Positions 43,282 through 52,329 of a DNA stretch of 64,000 bases are shown here, piece by piece; position 1 is the stretch's first letter; each line of letters starts with the position of its first letter. The position numbers and the translations under genes were made by a program. The stretch lies in NCBI RefSeq assembly GCF_050624435.1, contig NC_134534.1, positions 65,309,501-65,373,500 on the forward strand, written 5' to 3'. Below the pieces are notes generated by a model, which did not search any database, was not told where the DNA came from, and worked only from the letters and a program-made list of their open reading frames with translations. This DNA comes from Tenrec ecaudatus. Taxonomy: Eukaryota > Chordata > Mammalia > Afrosoricida > Tenrecidae.

Positions 43282-43769
43282 CCCCCACCCCCCAACCTTT
43301 GGTGCTTGAAACCTGGTCCCCTGGCCCTTCATGATCACACATGTTGGTGTGCTGCTTCCATGTGGGCTTTGTTGCTTCTGGGCTAGATGACTGCTTGTTT
43401 ACTTTCAAGCCTTTAAGACCCCAGACACTATATCTCTCAATAGCCGGGCACCATCAGCCTTCTTCACCATACTTACTTATGCACACATTCATCTTCAGTG
43501 TTTATGTAAGGAAGGTGATCACAGGATGATGTTTTTTGTCCTTTGGTGTCTGCCACCCGATCCCTTCAATACCTCATGTTAACACAGGCTTGTGTGCTTC
43601 TTCTCTGTGGGCTTTGTTGCTTCCGAGCTAGATGGCCACTTGTTTGCCTTCAAGCCATTAAGACCCCAGACGCTACAGCTTTTGATAGCCGGACACTATC
43701 AGCTTTCTTCACCACGTTTGCTTATGCACATGTCTGTCTTTAGCAATCATGTCGGGAAGGTGGGTATCA
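43282..43769 (-). repeat. 244-bp tandem duplication in the L1 3' UTR
   Basis: Two consecutive units of about 244 bp start near 43282 and 43526. Each contains 'gtgggctttgttgcttc', the 'aagaccccagac' block, 'atagccgg' and 'ttcttcacca'. The L1 copies at 3727-6405 and 14031-15885 hold one unit at the same place. The units differ at many positions, so the duplication predates this insertion and was probably carried by its source element. Confidence 0.8.
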
Positions 43770-45265
43770 TGAAATGACCGTTTAGCTGAGCAAGGTGCTC
43801 TTGTATTAAGAGAATGCACGCGAAGAGACCCAGTGTCCACCTGCTACCCTACTGCTGAACCTATAAATATATACACATAGGTCTATTTCCCCCATGATCA
43901 TAAATATATTTACATATGTCCATGTCTGTATTTAGACTTATATGCGTGCCCTTTGCCTCCTACTCCTTTCCTCTATTTCCTTATGCTTTCCTCCTGTCTC
44001 ACTACCATGTTCAGCCTTCATTCTGGTTTCAGTAATTCCTCTCAGTTACCTTGCCCTTGGTAACTCCATACCAGTCCTCCCATCCCCTCCCTTCACTGGT
44101 TTAGAACCACTCATTGTTCCCTTGTCCCTGGGTTGGCCAACACCTCCTCCCTTCCCCTACCTCCCACACTCTCATGTCCCTCTGGGGCCATTGGTCCAGT
44201 TATTTTCTTCTCACATTGTTTGTCCAGCCTATCTTATCTAGGTGGACCTGCAGATATATTATTATGTGCATAAAAATGCAGATGGCTTTGACAGCACCAA
44301 AGTGGCACATAAGAACATGGCAATGATGGCAGCAACGCTGACAAGCTAACAAACAAAAACGCCACTGACATACAAAATTTAAAAGAAGAGAAAAAAAGAA
44401 AAAACAAAACAAAAAGACAGAAAAAAACAAAACAAACCTGTTAGTAGTTCAAGGTCTGTTTGCTGATCTTTAGGAGTGTTTTCTGGAAGAGTCTGATGGG
44501 GTGCCATGTCCTGGCCCCAGAGTCCATCCTTTATACTCCCTCGGGACCTCCTTGCTCTGCTTCCCCCTACCGCTCCATTGCACACCCCCAGTGTTTTGCC
44601 TCAGTGTGGTGGAGTCAGCTCAGTCGCACATCCCACACTATGTCTCCGGTGCTGTCCCGTGTAGGGCCATGGATCAGTAAAGGATGTCGCATCTCGCCGT
44701 GGGGCCGGCTATATGTTCCCCTATGTACATTGGGCCCTCTGAGCCCAGCTACCGTCCTCTGAGCTTGGTGGGCCCAGGTGTGCTCCGCTCCATTCTTCCT
44801 CCCACCTTTGTTTCAGCTTCCTTCTGGATGTGGTGTGGTGGGTCAGTTCCTTTCCCACACCACATGATCTATTTTCATTTTCTGTGGTACTCCCTTCCAT
44901 GGTCGTGGTTGGGCTAATTCTAGTTAGGGTCGGCGTATGGTCCAGTCTCTTTGTGGATTCCTCTGCGCTTTACATTGCCCTCCTGGTTTGGCGTGTCATG
45001 GTGGGGTCCGTATGCATGTTCCAGTTCTGTGGGGACACAACCAATACTCTCCCCTGGGTGGGTTAGTGCCCTGTTCCCCCCGTGCCATCAACTCAGTTTC
45101 TCCCCGACCCGCTTCTCCTGCCACCTGCCCCCCCTTCACCTTTTTAATGCTGGGCTCTCATGTACCTCTCTAGGTGTGGCCTGCCCTCCCTCCAACTATC
45201 TATGCTTCCACCCGTTTATAGCGAGATGGGTGTTTATTCTTTTATTCCTGGCATGCTGATTGTAC

Positions 45266-46826
45266 TTACCTCAGGGGACTCATGTTATACCTGTCCTTTT
45301 GAGTTTGGCTTACCTCGCTTAACATGATTCCTTCCAGCTCTTCCCACAAAACGACGTGCTTCATGTGATCGTCTGTGTTTTCAGTGCTGCATAGTACTCC
45401 ATTGTGTGTATGTGCCAGAGTGTAATAATCCACTCATCTATCGATGGAAAATTAGGCTGTTTCCAAGTCTTTGTGATTGTGAATTGTGCCGCAATAAACA
45501 TTGGAGCGCAGGTGACTGGTCGTGTTTTATTTGCTGCTTCCACCAGGTAGAGGGATGGCTGGGTCATAAGGTAGATCAATTTCCATTTTCTTTAAGTATC
45601 GCCAGATTGCTTTCCGCAGTGGCTGTACAAATCTACACGACCACCAGCAGTGGAGGAGGGTTCCTATTTTACCACAGCCCCTCCAACACATGTTGCTCTC
45701 TGATTTGCTGATTTGGGCTAGCCTCAGGAGTGTTAGGTGGTATCTCATGGTTGTTTTGATTTGCATTTGTCTTATGGCTAGGGACTTTGAACACTTTCTC
45801 ATATGCTTATTGGCCATATGGGTCTCCTCCCTAGTGAAAGTTCTTTTCCGTTCTTTTGCCCACTTCCTTAGGGGGTTAACTGTTTTCCTCTTTTTGCAGG
45901 TCACAATGGTGTTGTGGATTTTAGTAATGAGCCCTTTGTCTGCTGTATCATTACTAAATATCCTCTCCCAGTCTGTGAGTTGTCTTGTCACCCTCTTGGT
46001 GAAGTCTTTCGAGGTGCACAGGTGTTTTATTCTTATTAGATCCCATTAGTCGATTCCCAGTTCACCTGTGTGTGTCCCCTTCCCTATTGCAGTGAGCCTA
46101 TGACTTCCCTGGGCCAGTGCTCTGAGGTTAGTCCCAATTCCCTCCTTGATGGTCCTGATGGTTTGGGGTTTAACTTCTAGGTCTGTGATCCACCTTGAGT
46201 TTATTCTTGTGCGTGGGGTGAGGTAAACGTGTGCTTCATCTTTCTACATGTGGATATCCATTGTTTCCAGCACCACTTGTTAAAAAGGGCATCTGCTTCC
46301 CACTTGATGGTTTGGGACCCTTGTCAAAGATCTGTTGTCTATATGCTGCTGATTTTACTCTTGGGCTTTCTATTCTTTCCTACTGGTCTGAGTGTCTGTC
46401 GTTGTGCCAGCACCACCCTGTTGTGACCACTGTAGCTGTGTAACAGGCATTAAAACCGGGTAAGGTGAGTCCTCCAACTATGTCCTTCTTCTTGAGGAAT
46501 TCTCTGCTAATTCTGGGTTTCTTCCCTCTCCATATGAAATTAGTAGTCAGTTTTTCCAATTCATTGAAGAAGGTTGATGGTATTTGAATTGGTATAGCAT
46601 TGAACTTGTAGAGTGCTTTAGGTAGGATTGTCATTTTTACTATGTTAAACCTGCCAATCCATGAGCAGTGGATGTTCTTTCATTTGTGTAGGTCTCTTTT
46701 GGTTTCCTGTAGTAGGGTCTTATAGTTTTCCTTGTATAGGTCTTTAGTATTTTTTGTTGAATATATTCCTAGGTATTTCAGTTTGTTCTTAGCTACTGTG
46801 AAGGGTACTTCCTTCTTAATCCCCTC
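45266..46826 (-). pseudogene. L1 ORF2 C-terminal remnant, frameshifted
   Basis: The remnant covers the region downstream of the reverse transcriptase, including the C-terminal cysteine-containing part. Minus-strand fragments read FHCTQKK and KYLGIYSTKNTKDLYKENYK (46680-46901), [20 protein letters not shown] (46380-46634), MTRQLTDWERIFSNDTADKG and YLKKMEIDLPYDPAIPL (45527-45991), then HTMEYYAALK (45361-45579). All are standard L1 ORF2 landmarks in the right order. At least three frame changes separate them, so the protein is broken. The reading frame at 46680-46901 extends by chance into flanking L2. Confidence 0.9.
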
Positions 46827-46827
46827 T

Positions 46828-46932
46828 TCCAAGAAAGAAGTTTTAATTTTCTTCTGGGTGCAATGGAAAGCCATTGAGAGTTTAGGGAAAAGCAGAGACA
46901 TGATCAGATTTAGATTTTATAAAAATTGCTTT
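46828..46932 (-). mobile_element. L2 LINE, piece d
   Basis: After the second target duplication the L2 resumes: 'gcaatggaaagccattgaga' (46860) and 'gcagagacatgatcagattt' (46893) are antisense L2 landmarks that directly follow those of piece c in a normal L2. Confidence 0.7.
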
Positions 46933-47111
46933 TGGGCTGATACCAAGGGGTCAAGTAGAAAGAAAATGTTTTGAGAACGGTGATGGCAACAAATGTACAA
47001 ATGTGCTTGACATGATGGATGGATGGATGGATGGATGGATGGATGGATGGATGGATGGATGGATTGTGATAAGAGTTGTATGAGCCCCCAATAAAATGAT
47101 TTAAAAAAAAA
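46933..47111 (+). mobile_element. L1 LINE 3' end with microsatellite
   Basis: A 180-bp 5'-truncated L1 tail: 'gggctgataccaaggggtca' to 'gagttgtatgagcccccaat' plus AATAAA and A11. The normal 'aatggatgga' block has expanded to about 13 GGAT units. No clear target duplication is visible. Confidence 0.9.
47014..47064. repeat. (GGAT)13 microsatellite inside an L1 tail
   Basis: About 51 bp of uninterrupted GGAT units. Other L1 ends in the window have only two or three imperfect units here ('aatggatggatatatgg' at 62859), so the array grew from an L1-provided seed. Confidence 0.95.
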
Positions 47112-47525
47112 AAGACCACAGCATCACACATTCCATTAAAGGCATTCCATGAAATCTCCAAAGGTTAGGGAGTGACAGCGATCCACTCTCTAACACACTC
47201 TGCCTGAGGGCTGGCCTATTCACTCACCCTGCTGGTTAATGGTCAGAAGAAACTCAATGGAGACTGAATGGATGTGGAGGCTCATCAATGGGTGTAGGGC
47301 TTCCACTGTAAACCCTAGCCTTTCCTGAAGACTTCGTGCTCAAAAGTTGAAACTATTAATACAAATGAAAAGAAGAAGATTGTCAATGAGATAGATCGAC
47401 AGAAGGACAGCAACAGTGGGTACAAACATAACAACAATTAGGATAGCATAAGATTGGACAGTGTTTTGTTCTGGTTTGGATGAGATCATTATAAGACAGA
47501 ACTGACTGGCTAGCTCCTTTTGACC
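47112..47525. other. single-copy DNA, no gene recognised
   Basis: Nothing recognisable. Confidence 0.4.
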
Positions 47526-47705
47526 ACAACCCTCAGAACCAAACCCATGGCCACCAAGTTGATCTTGACTCATAGTGACCCCACTGGATGGAGTAGAACC
47601 GCCCCACGGGCTTCCCAGGGCTGTAACTCTTTACAGGAGCAAACAGCCTCATCTGTCTAGCTCAGAGGATAGAAAGGCTGGTGGATTTGAACCGCTGACC
47701 TGCTA
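47526..47705 (-). mobile_element. AfroSINE, antisense
   Basis: 'acccatggccaccaagttga' (47544), 'cttgactcatagtgacccca' (47564), 'tggagtagaaccgccccacg' (47589) and 'ggtggatttgaaccgctgac' (47680). A good match to the RTE-like tail and box-B region. Confidence 0.85.
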
Positions 47706-47711
47706 GCATTT

Positions 47712-47890
47712 ATTAGGAATCCTTGGTGGTGCAAATGGCTAATATGCCTGGCTACTCACAGAAAGATTAGAGGTTTGACTTCCCCCAGGGAGTGCCGCTG
47801 AAGAAAGGCTTGGCCATCTATTTCTGAAACACCGTCACCACTATAAACCTTGTGGAGGCTCCTGAAACTATTGCTCTGACATACTCTCCA
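47712..47890 (+). mobile_element. AfroSINE, older variant
   Basis: 'ggaatccttggtggtgcaaa' (47718), then 'agattagaggtttgacttcc' (47764), 'gcttggccatctatttctga' (47808) and 'gaaactattgctctgacata' (47864). It lies head-to-head with the preceding antisense copy. Confidence 0.7.
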
Positions 47891-48037
47891 AACCTTAAAC
47901 TGAAAATAACCCATCAGATCCCCTCAAACGTTTTAGCTTCCCTTGTAAAATGCCTGTAGCATTATACTGTATTAAGAACTCTCTCCATACTTTTTGTTTG
48001 TTTGTTTTTTGTATGTTTTTCTTTATATGAAATCCAG

Positions 48038-48049
48038 GATAGGTGAATT
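48038..48049. repeat. target-site duplication, left copy
   Basis: GATAGGTGAATT is repeated exactly at 48846-48857 on the other side of an L1. A 12-bp duplication is typical of L1 target-primed insertion. Confidence 0.85.
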
Positions 48050-48845
48050 AATTAATTAATTTGTTTATTTTAACATTTTATTAGGGACTCATACAACTCC
48101 TATCATAGTCCATACATATATATACATCAGTTGTATAGAGCACATCTGTACATTCTTTGCCCTAATCATTTTCAAAGCATGTGCTCTCCACTTAAGCCCT
48201 TTGCATCAGGTCCTCTTTTTTTTCCCCTCCCTCCCCACTCCCCCCTCCCTCATGAGCCCTTGATAATTTGTAAATTATTATTTTGTCATATCTTTCCCTG
48301 TCCGGCGTCTCCCTTCACCCCCTTTTCTGTTGTCTGTCCCCCAGGAAGGAGGTCACATGTAGATCCTTGTAATCGGTTCCCCCTTTCCAACCCACTCACC
48401 CTCCACTCTCCCAGTATTGCCCCTGACACACCTGGTCCTGAAGGTATCATCCACCCTGGATTCCCTGTACCTCCAGCTCCTATATGCACCTGTGTACAAC
48501 CTCTGCTCTATCCAGACTTGCAAGGTAGAATTCAGATCATGGTAGTGGGGGGTGGGGGGAGGAAGCATTTAGGAACTGGAGGAAAGCTGTATTCTTCATC
48601 GGTGCTACGTCGCACCCTGACTGACTCATCTCCTCCTCTAGACCCCTCTGCGAGGGGATCTCCAGTGGCCGACAAATGGGCTTTGGGTCTCCACTCTGCA
48701 CTTCCCCCTTCATTCACTATGGTAAGATTTTTTCTTTTTGATGATGTCTTATACCTGATCCCTTTGGCACCTCGTGATCGCATGGGCTGGTGTGCTTCTT
48801 CCATGTGGGCTTTGTTGCTTCTGAGCTAGATGGCCGCTTGTTCGC
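48050..48845 (-). mobile_element. L1 LINE 3' UTR copy with intact target duplication
   Basis: Antisense L1 3' UTR from the T-rich (inverted poly(A)) end at about 48050-48075 to the 5' truncation at 'gatggccgcttgttcgc'. Exact 12-bp target duplications flank it. The plus strand carries an open frame of 232 codons (48131-48829), antisense to the L1. It shares segments with shorter frames in other copies and most likely reflects sequence composition. Confidence 0.93.
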
Positions 48846-48857
48846 GATAGGTGAATT

Positions 48858-49010
48858 TTTAAAAATCTCTTTTGCTGATGGAAGGGAGTGTATGGAAGAA
48901 CAACCAGACGCCTACCTTGGAGGCCCTGAGAGGGTGCAGATGAGAGATGATGGTGGCTTGGCTGAGGAGATGGCAGTGGAGATGGAGAGACACAGAGTTA
49001 GACATTGTAA
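48858..49010 (-). mobile_element. L2 LINE fragment
   Basis: Antisense L2: 'aaaaatctcttttgctgatg' (48860) and 'gagagatgatggtggcttgg' (48942), then 'gcagtggagatggagaga'. It may belong to the same L2 copy as 41357-46932, because it contains the next L2 blocks in order. Confidence 0.65.
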
Positions 49011-49210
49011 TAGCCAGTTGCCATCGATTCAACTCCATCTCAGAAAAGCTCTATCTGTGCTAGAGCAGGATCGTGTTCCAGGGGGCTTTCAGTGCTTGAT
49101 TTTTAAAAACTTAGATCACCATGTCTTTCTTCTGAGGCACCTCTGGGTATACTTTAACCGCCAATATTTCAGTTAGATACATTAACCCTTTGAACCACCC
49201 AGAGACCGAT
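49011..49210 (-). mobile_element. AfroSINE, older variant, antisense
   Basis: 'agccagttgccatcgattca' (49014), 'tgcttgatttttaaaaactt' (49094), 'tcttctgaggcacctctggg' (49128) and 'ccctttgaaccacccagaga' (49186). It has the complete order of the older variant, inserted in L2 sequence. Confidence 0.8.
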
Positions 49211-49337
49211 CCCAAATACTATTTGCAGAAAGTAAATACATAGTTGTAGTAGGAGGTAGACCTGGGACTCCTGCCAATAGCTGCATCTAATACAAATCTA
49301 TGGGAAAAATTAATTAAAAAACTTCCCAGACCCCTGT

Positions 49338-49945
49338 TCAAGTCCTTCCTCAATGCAAAAGCACTGTGTTCTAATAACCCAACATTCTGTGATGCTCAAC
49401 TTCCCGACACTATTGCTGGAGACAAAATGGGTGCATAAGCAAATGTGGAGAAGAAAGCTGATAGTGCCTGGCTACTAGAAGATACAGTGTCTGGGGTCTT
49501 AAAGGCTTGAAGTTAAACAAGTGGTCACCTAGCAGGGAAACAACAAAGCCCACATGGAAGAGGCATACCAGCCTGTCTGATCATGAGGCATTGATGGGAG
49601 CAGGTTTCAGGCATCAGAAAACCCCAAACAAATAATCATATCGATGTGAATGAGGGGATCAGAGTGGAGACTCAGAGCCCATCTGTAGACAATTGCACGT
49701 CCCCTCACAGAAGGGTCACAAGGAAGGGACGAGCCAGTCAGGGTGCAGTATAGCACCAACAAAACACATAGCATTCCTCTAGTTCTTTAACGCTTCATCC
49801 CTCTACCCCTGCACTATCATGACCCCAGTTCTGCCTTATAAATCCAGCTAGACCAGAGCATGTACACTGGTACAGATAAGAGCTCTAGACGCATGGAATA
49901 CAGGGCAGACAAACCCCTCTGGACCAGGAATGGGAGAACCAGTCC
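49338..49945 (+). mobile_element. L1 LINE, internal 3' UTR piece
   Basis: Sense L1 3' UTR without its terminal ~400 bp: 'caaatgtggagaagaaagct' (49440), 'tgtctggggtcttaaaggct' (49489), 'tagacaattgcacgtcccct' (49686) and 'gaccagagcatgtacactgg' (49852). Lacking a poly(A) end, it must have lost its 3' part by deletion. Confidence 0.88.
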
Positions 49946-49965
49946 CTAAGCTGGAAGAGCTGTTC

Positions 49966-50085
49966 TCAAGTGTAGTCTCTGGACCAGCAGCAGCAGCAAC
50001 ACAAGCTGAGAACTTACTAGAATATCAATTTTCTCAGTTCTCATCCCACACTTACTGAATCTTAAGTTTGAGTGGGGAAGGGTTT
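49966..50085 (+). mobile_element. MER5A-like hAT MITE
   Basis: 'gttctcaagtgtagtctctg' at 49963 and 'cttaagtttgagtgggg' near 50062, with 'gagaacttactagaatatca' between them, match MER5A order. The (CAG)n-like 'agcagcagcagcaac' at 49986 is a local expansion. Confidence 0.65.
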
Positions 50086-50094
50086 GAGACAGCT

Positions 50095-50315
50095 GCACAG
50101 TGGCATAATGGACAGTGGTTCGCCAACGATTAAGCATTCAACTGGTAACTGAAGATTTGGTGGTTTGAAACCACTCAGCAGCTTTAAGAAAGAAAAGGAG
50201 TCTTGACACTCTGCTCCCATAACGTTTACGGTCAAGAGAACTATGGGGGAGTCCTCCTCTACCACATGGCAATCCTGTGAGTCAAAACTGCCTCAACAGC
50301 ATCTAACAACAACTG
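50095..50315 (+). mobile_element. AfroSINE, older variant
   Basis: 'cacagtggcataatggacag' (50096), 'ggtggtttgaaaccactcag' (50159), 'catggcaatcctgtgagtca' and the tail 'catctaacaacaactgg' (50300), which has the CAA-rich end of RTE-type elements. Confidence 0.75.
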
Positions 50316-50600
50316 GGTGAATCCGAAAGGCACAGCTCTATCTGCTTGCTTTTTATTGTGAGAAACTCACATCATCACCTGGAGAGGTAGCGTGGGCGGG
50401 GCACTGTCTTTTGGATCTGGCAGTTGGGCAGATAGAGGCAGAGAGAAATTCAGAATTTTCCTAATCGTTTACCTGGGTCTTCCAAAGGTAGAGAAGGATA
50501 GCTGGGTTCTAGTCCCCATCCAAGTGGGTCTGGTACCGGAGCTCACCCTTAGAGGGTAGACGGGGAGCCCTAGTCATGGGAAATGATAGAAGCAATCAGT
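50316..50600. other. single-copy DNA
   Basis: Nothing recognisable. Confidence 0.4.
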
Positions 50601-50960
50601 ATGGGCTTTACACTGTTTACTTAAAATAAATTGGTCTTTGTCCTCGGTTCCTGAGAGATAACTTCTATAACTTTAGACTGTGCTAGTTCTTGGGATGTGA
50701 GCCAGCAGCCTACCATGTGACCTGCAGATTTTGAACTTTGCCAGCTCCCACAGTCCTGGGAGCCAGCAGCTTGCATCTGACATATTGAGTTTTGGTTTGT
50801 CAGCCCCCGTGACAACGTGAGTCAGGAGAAGCCTCTAGCATAATACCTGATTCAGGGATTTGGGACTTGCCAGCTTCCAGAAGTGCATGAGCCCTCTCCT
50901 CAGTCCATCTAACAATCTTCTCTCTCCTTCTCTCCTTTGATCTTCAGCCTTCCCTCCCCC
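50601..50960 (+). mobile_element. possible ERVL-type LTR fragment with internal repeats
   Basis: 'gggacttgccagcttccaga' (50862) and the variants 'gaactttgccagctcccac' (50732) and 'ggtttgtcagcccccgtgac' (50794) resemble the 'cttgccagcctccataatc' box found near the 3' end of ERVL-type LTRs. Here it occurs three times at intervals of about 60-70 bp. No TG...CA ends or target duplication could be fixed, so the assignment is tentative. Confidence 0.4.
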
Positions 50961-51414
50961 TCCCATCATGGGTTTTGCTCTAGAAAGCCCAGTCTAAGCC
51001 AGGGTCCCGGGGGACAGGTTGGCCAGGCTGTTTTCCACTCGTCCCATAGGAACAGTGAGTGAGTCAAGGAGAGTATGGTCCAAGTTCAGGGGCTCATTCT
51101 GTTGGAAATTATTTTCATGGTGAAGTTTGGAACATTAGAAAGCCACTAAATACAGAAGGGGGAAAAATAACAACTGAGTGAGATGAATAGTGAGAACGAG
51201 CCATCGGAGATGCCAGAGAGCAGGCTCTTGGCCTGGTAAAACTCACTCAGTTTCAAAGCCACAGGATGATTGCAGGAGTCGAGCTCCTGCCTATATTTAA
51301 CCCTGTGATTTTAAGAAATGATTTGCAGCTCCACAGAGAAGGAGAACAATCCCGGAGGAGAGGCAACTCATCGGTTCATCGGATTTTCTCTTTATTTAAG
51401 AAAAAATTATCTTA
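50961..51414. other. single-copy DNA, no gene recognised
   Basis: Nothing recognisable. Confidence 0.4.
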
Positions 51415-51540
51415 AAAAAATATTTTCATGGTGATGGTTGCACAATATTCTAGGTGAGATGAATGCCACAGAACTCTGCACTTGAATGGTTAAGGAGACA
51501 ACTTTTATGTTGTGTATATTTTACCACAATAAAATATGTC
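51415..51540 (+). mobile_element. old L1 3' end
   Basis: 'ggtgatggttgcacaatatt' (51430), 'aatgccacagaactctgcac' (51462) and 'tattttaccacaataaaa' (51518) form the standard end of ancient mammalian L1 elements. Confidence 0.75.
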
Positions 51541-51579
51541 TTCATATGTATCACATATATTTGCATTCTTAAAGCTTGG

Positions 51580-51870
51580 TACTATAATAAAAACCTTGGG
51601 GCCCACCATCCAGACAGAGAACTAGGATATTTTCAACACTGAATGCCAAGTTCCCAGGGCTTCTCCCCAAAGGTAATCATGATCCTGAATTTGGTTTTGT
51701 CACCCTTCGGGGATATATAAGCTCATTGGTATGCAGCCACATGCACATGGTTTACTTTTTTTTTTCAGTTTTACAAAATGTCATTATGCTACTATATGCC
51801 GTCGTCTGATGTGCATTATTTGTTATAAAATATTTCAGTCACATTTTAAAATTTGAGAAATTAGAATAAT
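51580..51870 (-). mobile_element. old L1 fragment, antisense
   Basis: 'ggtaatcatgatcctgaatt' (51673) and 'tgcacatggtttactttttt' (51741), followed by a T-rich stretch, resemble the antisense of an ancient L1 3' region. Weakly supported. Confidence 0.45.
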
Positions 51871-52167
51871 GGACCCATCCCTCCCAAGTCCCTTCCTCGA
51901 CTCCTCTGTCACTTGTCATCCTCTGAAGCCTTGTGTGCTGCAGTTATGCTGAAGCTGTGCCACCAGTATTTCCAATACCTGCGAGATGACCCATGGCTGA
52001 CAGGCTTCTGCAGAGCTGCCAGACTAAGACAGACTAGGAAGAAGACAGAGGAGGCCAGTGTCTGGGGGAACTGGCCACAGAAAGCCATATGAACAGCAGA
52101 GTACGTCGTCTAACACGGTGCCAAAGATGAACCTCTTGGGATGGTAGGCATCAAAATGTGGCTGGGG

Positions 52168-52289
52168 AAGTGCCGCCTCCCAGACGGGAGTTCATCTAGT
52201 GACACGAATGGAGCAAAGCATTCAGGTCAAGTACCGCCTCCCAGACTAGAGTTCATCTAGTGACACGAATGGAGCAAAGCTTTCAGGTC
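52168..52289 (+). repeat. 61-bp tandem duplication in the RTE 5' region
   Basis: Two adjacent units (52168-52228 and 52229-52289) differ at about six positions. Each ends in 'gagcaaagc(a/t)ttcaggtc'. This duplication lies just upstream of the endonuclease reading frame. Confidence 0.9.
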
Positions 52290-52329
52290 CTTCATTTGCT
52301 GATGCGACACAATTCAAAAATTAGAAGAA

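Larger units (their letters stand above)
42626..46826 (-). mobile_element. L1 LINE, 4.2 kb, 5'-truncated
   Basis: The longest copy of the long-3'-UTR L1. Its inverted 3' end is at about 42640 and the ORF2 stop (TTA on the plus strand) at 45266-45268, so the 3' UTR is about 2.6 kb, of which 244 bp is an internal tandem duplication. ORF2 covers the last ~520 codons before truncation. Flanks TCCAAGGAAGACGTTTT (42609-42625) and TCCAAGAAAGAAGTTTT (46828-46844) form a 17-bp target duplication with two mismatches. It sits inside an L2. Promoter, ORF1, endonuclease and reverse transcriptase are missing. Confidence 0.93.

Noticed and set aside
46980-47070. CRISPR-like or satellite array
   Set aside because: The repeats are 4-bp GGAT units without spacers, within an L1 tail. 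CRISPR arrays are not expected in mammalian DNA.
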